From Candidatus Omnitrophota bacterium (lineage in GTDB: Bacteria > Omnitrophota > Omnitrophia > Omnitrophales > Aquincolibacteriaceae): a stretch of 64,000 bases of DNA. The stretch lies in NCBI GenBank assembly GCA_020632475.1, contig JACKFM010000002.1, forward strand, positions 238,136-302,135, read 5' to 3'. The translations under genes and the position numbers were made by a program. This document shows positions 58,683-64,000 of this stretch, in pieces; within the stretch, counting starts at the first letter, position 1, and each line of letters starts with the position of its first letter. Below the pieces are notes generated by a model that was given only the letters and a program-made list of their open reading frames with translations, did not search any database and was not told where the DNA came from.

Positions 58683-58711
58683 TTGACTTTTTGAAATGCC
58701 TTCTATATAAT
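58683..58711 (+). promoter_or_regulatory. Strong promoter of the nusA operon leader
   Basis: TTGACT (58683-58688) and TATAAT (58706-58711) are separated by exactly 17 bases. A start near 58718 would be followed almost at once by the terminator at 58735. Confidence 0.75.
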
Positions 58712-58734
58712 CCACAAACTTACCAAGTCATGAG

Positions 58735-58769
58735 AAAAGTGGGCAAGGAGTGCCCACTTTTTTGTTTTT
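58735..58769 (+). terminator. Early intrinsic terminator (attenuator) upstream of nusA
   Basis: AAAAGTGGGCA (58735-58745) and TGCCCACTTTT (58751-58761) form an 11-bp perfect stem with a 5-base loop, followed by TTTGTTTTT. It lies only about 17 bases after the predicted start and 290 bases before nusA. Terminators of this kind stand before rimP-nusA operons in other bacteria. It may limit read-through as NusA rises. Confidence 0.8.
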
Positions 58770-58850
58770 AAGAACAAAATAGATAGCTCAAGCCGAATCC
58801 GGTCAAACATCTTCCGGATAAATATCTCGTGCTAATCTGTGACAGCTAGT

Positions 58851-59040
58851 GTTCCGTCAATGTTGCAATGGCCGGCTTGAGCTTCAACATTGTTACGGAC
58901 ACTTGTGTCGCGAACCCGGTTTTTTGAAAACTGACGCGGTATAGAGTTCCGTCAATGTTGAAAATAGTGAGTTTGGGTTTCAACATTGTTACGGACACTT
59001 ATTCCGCGAACCCGGTTTTTTGAAAACTGACGCGGTATTA
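58851..59040 (+). repeat. Tandem 95-bp direct repeat carrying inverted-repeat elements 2 and 3
   Basis: Units 58851-58945 and 58946-59040 are near-identical outside the loop. Each contains the inverted repeat (arm TTCCGTCAATGTTG, return arm CAACATTGTTACGGACACTT) followed by CGCGAACCCGGTTTTTTGAA and ACTGACGCGGTAT. The second unit abuts the nusA ribosome site GGAGG (59041-59045). Confidence 0.85.
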
Positions 59041-59055
59041 GGAGGTTATCAGAAA

Positions 59056-60327
59056 GTGAGCCAGGAACTGCTTGCCTCTCTTGAGGCTATAGAGAAAGAA
59101 AAGGGAATTAATAAGATGGTGCTGTTGGAGGCCCTTAAACAGGCCCTTCTGTCAGCCTGCCGTAAAACTTTTCCCGAAAGAGAAAACCTTGAAGTCGTTG
59201 TCGATGAAAGCACTCTGCGCTTACGCTTTCTTGAAAACGGTAAAGACGTGCGGGATCCCCGTTTCGGACGCATTGCCGCACAAACCGCCAAGCAGGTGAT
59301 TATTCAAAAGATTCGTGAGGCGGAACGCGAAACCATCTTTGATCAATATACCAAAAGAACCGGTGATATTATTTCAGGTACGGTCCACCGTATCGAAAAA
59401 AAGGCCATTATCGTGGATCTGGGCAAAACCGAAGGAATTCTGCCTGCACGCGAACAGTCTCCGGCCGATGATTATCGCCAGGGCGACCTTATCCGGGCCT
59501 ATGTTGTCGAGGTGAAGAAAACTTCGCGCGGGCCTGAGATTATTCTTTCCCGCACTCATGCGGGGCTTGTCAAATGTCTGTTCGAACTCGAAGTTCCTGA
59601 AATTCATGAAGGCATTGTTCAAATTAAGGGAGCTGCCCGTGAGGCCGGGTCCAGAACCAAAATTGCCGTTTATTCCCAGGATGAAAAAATTGACTGCGTC
59701 GGCTCCTGTGTCGGTGTTCGAGGACAAAGGGTTAAAAACATTGTTCGTGAGCTGGGCAGTGAAAAAATTGATATTGTCCGTTATAGTGATGATTTTGAAA
59801 CCTATCTTAAAAACGCCATGGCTCCGGCAGAGCTTGCCGAAGTCAAAATTAACAAGAAAGAAGAGTCGGTTCAGATTTTTGTCGAAGACGATCAGCTTTC
59901 GCTTGCCATCGGCAAAAAAGGGCAGAATGTGCGTCTCGCCTCAAAGCTTTTGGGCTGGAGGCTTGATGTCAGAAGTCTGAGTCAGAAAATTCCGTTGTCC
60001 AATCTTGAAGGTGTCGGCGAAAAAACCGAGAAGATCCTTAAAGAAGCCGGTATTTTGACCCTTAAGGATGTGATCAAAACATCGGTTGAAGATTTGGCGA
60101 AAATTCCCGGAATCGGCGAGAAGACGGCTGAAAAGATCGTTACCTCCGCTCACCGGGCCATTATCGGAAAAGATCAGAGTAAAGAGAGAGATCTGAATAT
60201 TCAAGAAGAGCCGGTGAAGGAGCAAATTGAAGAGCAGATAGAAGAACCCGAATCCGAAGCCTCAGAGGAACAAGGGCCGGTGGATGCGGAAGACCAGGCG
60301 GAAGAAGATACGCCCGGTAACGTTTAA
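59056..60327 (+). CDS. nusA: Transcription termination/antitermination protein NusA
   Basis: Binds RNA polymerase and modulates pausing, termination and antitermination. The 423 residues contain the N-terminal polymerase-binding domain (about 1-100), an S1 domain (GDIISGTVHRIEKKAIIVDL), and KH domains (CVGSCVGVRGQRVKNIVREL and LSLAIGKKGQNVRLASKLL). A helix-hairpin-helix tail (LEGVGEKTEKILKEAG, IPGIGEKTAEKIV) and an acidic C-terminus follow. GTG at 59056 is chosen because GGAGG precedes it by 10 bases; the frame is open upstream only through repeat DNA. rimP, which usually precedes nusA, is absent. Confidence 0.95.
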   Translation: MSQELLASLEAIEKEKGINKMVLLEALKQALLSACRKTFPERENLEVVVDESTLRLRFLENGKDVRDPRFGRIAAQTAKQVIIQKIREAERETIFDQYTKRTGDIISGTVHRIEKKAIIVDLGKTEGILPAREQSPADDYRQGDLIRAYVVEVKKTSRGPEIILSRTHAGLVKCLFELEVPEIHEGIVQIKGAAREAGSRTKIAVYSQDEKIDCVGSCVGVRGQRVKNIVRELGSEKIDIVRYSDDFETYLKNAMAPAELAEVKINKKEESVQIFVEDDQLSLAIGKKGQNVRLASKLLGWRLDVRSLSQKIPLSNLEGVGEKTEKILKEAGILTLKDVIKTSVEDLAKIPGIGEKTAEKIVTSAHRAIIGKDQSKERDLNIQEEPVKEQIEEQIEEPESEASEEQGPVDAEDQAEEDTPGNV

Positions 60328-60359
60328 AATTTCTATACCGAGTAACGGAGTGATGTGAC

Positions 60360-62414
60360 GTGCGCGTTCATGAACTAGCTAAAGAATTCGGAATAAGCAG
60401 CAAGGAACTCATCAGCCAGATCAGAAATCTTGGCCAGGAGGTCAAGACCCATATGTCTGTGATCAACGATGATTTGGTTCCTCTGCTGCGCAAAGTGCAC
60501 GGACATGCCGCAACACCCGCTTCTTCGAATGTACAGGAAACCCATGCTTCTGAAGAGTCCGGTCAATCTGTACGCCAGGAACATAAGTCCACAAAACAGG
60601 CCGCCGTTGTCGATGAACTTGAAGAGGATGATGATCTTGAGGGGCCCGGCGAGAATTCGGCGGTTATTAAAATCCGCTTTCCCATCACCGTAGGCAATCT
60701 GGCTGCAAAGCTCAAACAAACCATTCCCCAATTGATCAAGACCCTGATGGGAATGGGAGTTTTTGCCAACGTGAATCAGCTTTTGAACGAAGAAATCGGA
60801 TTTAAGGCGGCGCAGGTACTCGGCATCGCTATTGAAAAAGAAGGCGATGAGGTCGAGAAGCTGATTGCCGAACACAAAAAATCTGAAAACACCGCTGAAT
60901 TCAAATTAAGACCGCCGGTGGTGACGATGATGGGGCATGTCGATCACGGAAAAACCTCTTTGCTGGATGCCATTCGCAGCACCAATGTGGCCAAAGGTGA
61001 AAAGGGACAGATTACACAGCACATGGGTGCTTATGGCGTGGACATTCCCGGTAAAGGCCACGTGACTTTTCTGGATACGCCCGGCCACGAGGCTTTTACG
61101 GCCATGCGTGCCCGTGGCGCTAATGTGACCGATGTGGTTGTTCTCGTTGTAGCCGCTGATGACGGAGTCATGCCACAGACTGTTGAAGCAATTGACCATG
61201 CCCGTGAGGCCGGATGTCCGATTGTTGTGGCCGTCAATAAATCTGATCTGCCGGCTGCAGATCCTCAGAAGGTCATGATGCAGCTTCAGAAAATGGATCT
61301 GACCCCAGAAGAATGGGGAGGTAAAACCATCTGCCGTAAAGTTTCAGCTAAAACCGGTAAAGGCATTGACGAACTTCTGGAGATGCTTCTGCTTGAAGCC
61401 GAAGTTCTTGAGCTTAAAGCCAATCCCGATTGTCCGGCCCGAGGCGTGGTCATTGAAGGCCATCTTTCCCGGGGCAGCGGTCCTGTGGCTACGGTGATTG
61501 TTCAGCAGGGAACCCTCAAAGTGGGGGATATGATTCTTTGCGGAACTTTTACGGGTAAGGTTAGAGCTTTGCGCAATCATCTCGGCAAACAGATTCAGCA
61601 CGCCGCTCCGGCCTACTCGGCCGAAGTGATGGGGCTTAACGGTGTACCTGAAGCCGGAGAAACTTTTCTTGTCGTTGAGGATGAAAAAACGGCGCGCAAC
61701 ATTGCCGGACAGAGAATACTCGAAAAGCGCGAACGCGAAATGAATGCCCACAGGCACCTTTCGCTTGAAGACCTGTATCACCGTATTTCAGACGGTAATT
61801 TAAAAGAACTCAAACTGATTATTAAAGCGGACGTGCAGGGCTCAGTGGAGGCCCTGGATCAGGCTTTGGAGCGCGTCAGTTCGGATAAATGCGTTGTCCG
61901 CATGATTCATGGCGGCGTCGGCGGTATTAACGAATCGGATGTGATGCTTGCTGCCGCCTCGGATGCAATTATTCTCGGTTTTCATGTGAAGGCCGACAGT
62001 AAGGCCCAGGCCGTTGCCGAACGCGAGTGCGTGGATATCCGCTACTATCACATTATCTATGAAGCGATTGATGATGTTAAAAAGGCCATGGAAGGATTGC
62101 TGGAGCCGACCTATAAAGAAGTCGGCGAAGGCCGTGTTGAGGTGCGCAGAATTTTCAAATCCTCCAAGGTCGGCAACATTGCCGGATGCATGGTGTTGAA
62201 AGGTAAGATTTCAAGGCAGGGCAGTATCCGTCTTGTGCGTGATAATGTGGTGTTGTACGAAGGGAAGCTTGGTGCGTTGAAACGTTTTAAAGACGATGTG
62301 CGTGAAGTGGCTGAAGGCTATGAATGCGGTATTTCCATTGACGGGTTTAATGATATCCAGGAAAGCGATATCATTGAAAGCTACCGCATTGAAAAAATTG
62401 CGCAAAAATTGTAA
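60360..62414 (+). CDS. infB: Translation initiation factor IF-2
   Basis: GTPase that places initiator tRNA on the ribosome. The 684 residues have a short N-terminal domain (MRVHELAKEFGISSKELI, then an acidic linker), followed by the conserved core. G-domain motifs are GHVDHGKT, DTPGHEAFT and NKSDLPAADP, and EWGGKTICRKVSAKTGKGIDEL follows. Domains II-IV (RGVVIEGHLSRGSGPVATV, LIIKADVQGSVEAL, VGEGRVEVRRIFK) complete it. The start is GTG with GGAG upstream. The ylxR gene often found between nusA and infB is absent. Confidence 0.96.
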   Translation: MRVHELAKEFGISSKELISQIRNLGQEVKTHMSVINDDLVPLLRKVHGHAATPASSNVQETHASEESGQSVRQEHKSTKQAAVVDELEEDDDLEGPGENSAVIKIRFPITVGNLAAKLKQTIPQLIKTLMGMGVFANVNQLLNEEIGFKAAQVLGIAIEKEGDEVEKLIAEHKKSENTAEFKLRPPVVTMMGHVDHGKTSLLDAIRSTNVAKGEKGQITQHMGAYGVDIPGKGHVTFLDTPGHEAFTAMRARGANVTDVVVLVVAADDGVMPQTVEAIDHAREAGCPIVVAVNKSDLPAADPQKVMMQLQKMDLTPEEWGGKTICRKVSAKTGKGIDELLEMLLLEAEVLELKANPDCPARGVVIEGHLSRGSGPVATVIVQQGTLKVGDMILCGTFTGKVRALRNHLGKQIQHAAPAYSAEVMGLNGVPEAGETFLVVEDEKTARNIAGQRILEKREREMNAHRHLSLEDLYHRISDGNLKELKLIIKADVQGSVEALDQALERVSSDKCVVRMIHGGVGGINESDVMLAAASDAIILGFHVKADSKAQAVAERECVDIRYYHIIYEAIDDVKKAMEGLLEPTYKEVGEGRVEVRRIFKSSKVGNIAGCMVLKGKISRQGSIRLVRDNVVLYEGKLGALKRFKDDVREVAEGYECGISIDGFNDIQESDIIESYRIEKIAQKL

Positions 62415-62417
62415 TAC

Positions 62418-62505
62418 AGACTGCAGACCGTAGACTACAGACCAAAGACCCAAGAAAAACTTTTGAGTCTTTGGTCTTTTGTATCTGGTCCTTTGCCAAA
62501 GGGGA
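62418..62505 (+). repeat. Heptamer-period hairpin repeat between infB and rbfA
   Basis: Left units CAGACTG-CAGACCG-TAGACTA-CAGACCA-AAGACCC pair with right units GAGTCTT-TGGTCTT. A perfect 10-bp stem joins 62440-62449 and 62467-62476, followed by TTTTGT, so partial termination inside the operon is plausible. Confidence 0.6.
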
Positions 62506-62514
62506 AATATAAAT

Positions 62515-62889
62515 ATGCAGGGCAAGCGAAAAGAACGCGTAGCGCATCTGCTGCAAATGGAATTAAGCCGATTACTCGTAGGCCGCATGAAGGATCCACG
62601 TATCGGATTTATTACCATTACACATGTGGAAATGCCGCCCGATCTCAAATCGGCAATCGTTTTTTACAGTGTGATTGGGGATGCCAACCAGCGTGAGGAG
62701 ACCCAGTCGGCGCTGGAGCATTCGGCCGGTTTTCTGCAGAAAGAAATCGCGCACCTGTTGAAGCTGCGCTATACGCCGAGATTAAAATTCCGATACGATG
62801 ATTCGCTCAACCAGGGAATCGCCATTGATGCCGTCTTAAGAAATCTGAAAACCGATTCCGCAGATGACAATGCTATGACGGATGAGTAA
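62515..62889 (+). CDS. rbfA: 30S ribosome-binding factor RbfA
   Basis: Needed for late 16S rRNA processing and 30S maturation. The 124-residue protein starts at the ATG at 62515, where AAAGGGGA lies 8 bases upstream and the family start GKRKERVAHLLQMELSRLL follows. The KH-like core includes DPRIGFITITHVEMPPDLK, AIVFYSVIGD and LLKLRYTPRLKFRYDDSL. The frame is open for 12 codons upstream, but that is repeat-derived DNA. Confidence 0.93.
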   Translation: MQGKRKERVAHLLQMELSRLLVGRMKDPRIGFITITHVEMPPDLKSAIVFYSVIGDANQREETQSALEHSAGFLQKEIAHLLKLRYTPRLKFRYDDSLNQGIAIDAVLRNLKTDSADDNAMTDE

Positions 62890-62901
62890 AGCCCGCCGGT
62901 C

Positions 62902-63891
62902 ATGAAAAAACGAATCAATCATTCTTTAAATGATTTTTGTAAAGCTCTCAAGCGGCATGACCGCTTTTTGCTTTCGTGCCATGTTGCGCCCGAGGGGGAT
63001 GCGATCGGCAGTATGCTGGCGATGGCTTCTCTGCTTAAACGATTGGGTAAAAAAATCACACTGGTCTGTGACGATGTTTTTCCTGCGCGTCTGCCGTGCC
63101 TTTCTTCAAAAGGCTGGAATCAGCCCCACCAGATTAAAAAATCCGCAAAAACCTTTGAAGCCCTGCTTACGACCGATTGTCCCAATCTAGGCCGAACCGG
63201 TCATGTCAGCCGTTTAATCTCGCAAGATACGGTTATTTTTAATATTGATCATCATATCAGTAATAACTATTTCGGGCATTACAACTACGTTTGTCCGGAT
63301 CGCGGTGCGACCGGTGAAGTGGTCTATGATATTTATGAGCATTTAAAAATGCCCCTGACCCGCGAAGATGCCAAGAATCTGTACGTTGCCATCAGCACCG
63401 ACACGGGATCTTTTAAATACAGCACGACCACGGTTCATTCGCATCGTGTGGCCGAAAAGTTGATCTCAACCGGAATTGATATTGAAAAAATTAACGAACA
63501 GATTTATGCGACTTATTCGCTCAATAAAATGCAGCTCTACAGCCGTCTGCTTGGGCGTGTGAAAACTTCCTTTGGAGGACGCGTTGCCTGGGGTGAAATG
63601 CGTCAGAGCGATTTGAAAAAATCGGGTGCAACTTATGAAGACACCGAAGGGTTTATCGATTTTCTGCGTTATATGAAGGAAGTCAAAATCGTTTTCTTTA
63701 TGAGTGAGATGAACCCTCATCAGGTTAAGGTTTCTTTTCGCTGTAAGGAGCATTATGATGTCAATAAGATTGCCACACACTTTGGCGGCGGCGGCCATCG
63801 AAAGGCATCCGGATGCATCATCGATAAACCGCTTAAAATCGCTGAAAAAATGATCTTAGCTTATATCCAAAAGGAGCGTCATTTCAAATGA
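62902..63891 (+). CDS. nrnA: Bifunctional oligoribonuclease / PAP phosphatase NrnA (DHH family)
   Basis: DHH/DHHA1 phosphoesterase of 329 residues that degrades nano-RNA and dephosphorylates 3'-phosphoadenosine 5'-phosphate. Metal-binding motifs are HVAPEGDAIGSML (the second motif residue is Glu where Asp is usual in HxxPDGDAIGS), TTDCPN, NIDHHISNNYFG and STDTGSFKYS. The DHHA1 domain ends with GGGGHRKASGCII. The position between rbfA and truB is the standard one. The end overlaps truB by 4 bases (ATGA). Confidence 0.92.
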   Translation: MKKRINHSLNDFCKALKRHDRFLLSCHVAPEGDAIGSMLAMASLLKRLGKKITLVCDDVFPARLPCLSSKGWNQPHQIKKSAKTFEALLTTDCPNLGRTGHVSRLISQDTVIFNIDHHISNNYFGHYNYVCPDRGATGEVVYDIYEHLKMPLTREDAKNLYVAISTDTGSFKYSTTTVHSHRVAEKLISTGIDIEKINEQIYATYSLNKMQLYSRLLGRVKTSFGGRVAWGEMRQSDLKKSGATYEDTEGFIDFLRYMKEVKIVFFMSEMNPHQVKVSFRCKEHYDVNKIATHFGGGGHRKASGCIIDKPLKIAEKMILAYIQKERHFK

Positions 63892-64000
63892 CCCGGCAAT
63901 ACTCAACCAGTCCTGCCAATACCGACGGCATTCTGTTGGTCGACAAACCCGAAGATTGGACATCGCATGATGTCTGTCATTTTGTGCGCAAACGTTTTCA
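63888..64000 (+). CDS. truB: tRNA pseudouridine(55) synthase, N-terminal part (runs off window)
   Basis: Only the first 37 codons are present. They read TRQYSTSPANTDGILLVDKP followed by EDWTSHDVCHFVRKRF, which matches the TruB start (GILLVDKPxGxTSHDVV). The start overlaps nrnA by 4 bases and AAAGGAG lies 11 bases upstream. Confidence 0.9.
   Translation, partial: MTRQYSTSPANTDGILLVDKPEDWTSHDVCHFVRKRF

Noticed and set aside
58731..58772. A 13-codon leader peptide (ATG 58731) over the nusA terminator
   Set aside because: It has no ribosome site and no run of one amino acid's codons. The overlap is better explained by the hairpin itself, so it is not listed as a gene.

Overview
The window is 64 kb of dense bacterial chromosome with about 39 protein genes, nearly all on the + strand, one tRNA, and no rRNA, CRISPR array or recognisable insertion sequence. 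An outer membrane is implied by a TolC-family protein, RND pumps and a periplasmic adaptor. A signal-peptide-bearing protein of 4388 residues, with repeated short [KRH]SE-type linkers, fits the giant proteins described from uncultivated Omnitrophota (OP3, PVC superphylum). That placement is inference, because no rRNA is present to confirm it.

Layout. 1-5400: end of a gamma-carbonic-anhydrase-like gene, then citrate synthase, both succinyl-CoA synthetase subunits, an ATP-grasp enzyme and a DUF2203 protein. 5.4-8.2 kb: a complete arginine-to-putrescine route (pyruvoyl arginine decarboxylase, N-carbamoylputrescine amidase, agmatine deiminase). 8.2-10.6 kb: small envelope and lipid genes, mostly on the - strand. 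10.6-14.2 kb: DUF1015 protein and HflK/HflC. 14.2-21.1 kb: folate/purine genes (pabB-like, pabC-like, purH, folC) and mnmE. 21.1-25.1 kb: a long structured leader and the B12-dependent ribonucleotide reductase nrdJ. 25.1-28.4 kb: a CHASE2-GGDEF cyclase, tRNA-Ser(CGA) and an apparently acquired PLOD-like glycosyltransferase. 28.5-30.8 kb: dnaX-recR.

31.1-44.3 kb is one gene. After a signal peptide and a ChaN/EreA-like domain it carries two phosphoglucose-isomerase-like domains, two class I fructose-1,6-bisphosphatase-like domains and a ROK sugar-kinase-like domain. It ends in about 1000 residues I cannot assign. In the bisphosphatase pair the first copy has lost key residues and the second keeps them. 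In the isomerase pair different residues are lost from each copy. This is the most unusual object in the window.

44.4-58.5 kb is an envelope block: an atypical response regulator overlapping a secreted GH144/glucoamylase-like hydrolase, an XRE-cupin regulator, then TolC, adaptor and two tandem RND transporters. 58.5-64 kb is the nusA-infB-rbfA-nrnA-truB translation/transcription operon. It has a promoter plus early terminator in front but no rimP.

Two repeat systems run through the intergenic gaps. One is a degenerate 7-nt-period repeat whose complementary arms form hairpins in at least nine gaps; it has also become the coding sequence for the tails of PabB and FolC. The other is an inverted repeat with the core TTCCGTCAATGTTGAA, with three full copies before nusA and a half copy near 9.75 kb. 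Several genes have a TATAAT-like box only 6-8 nt before the start codon, which suggests leaderless mRNAs.
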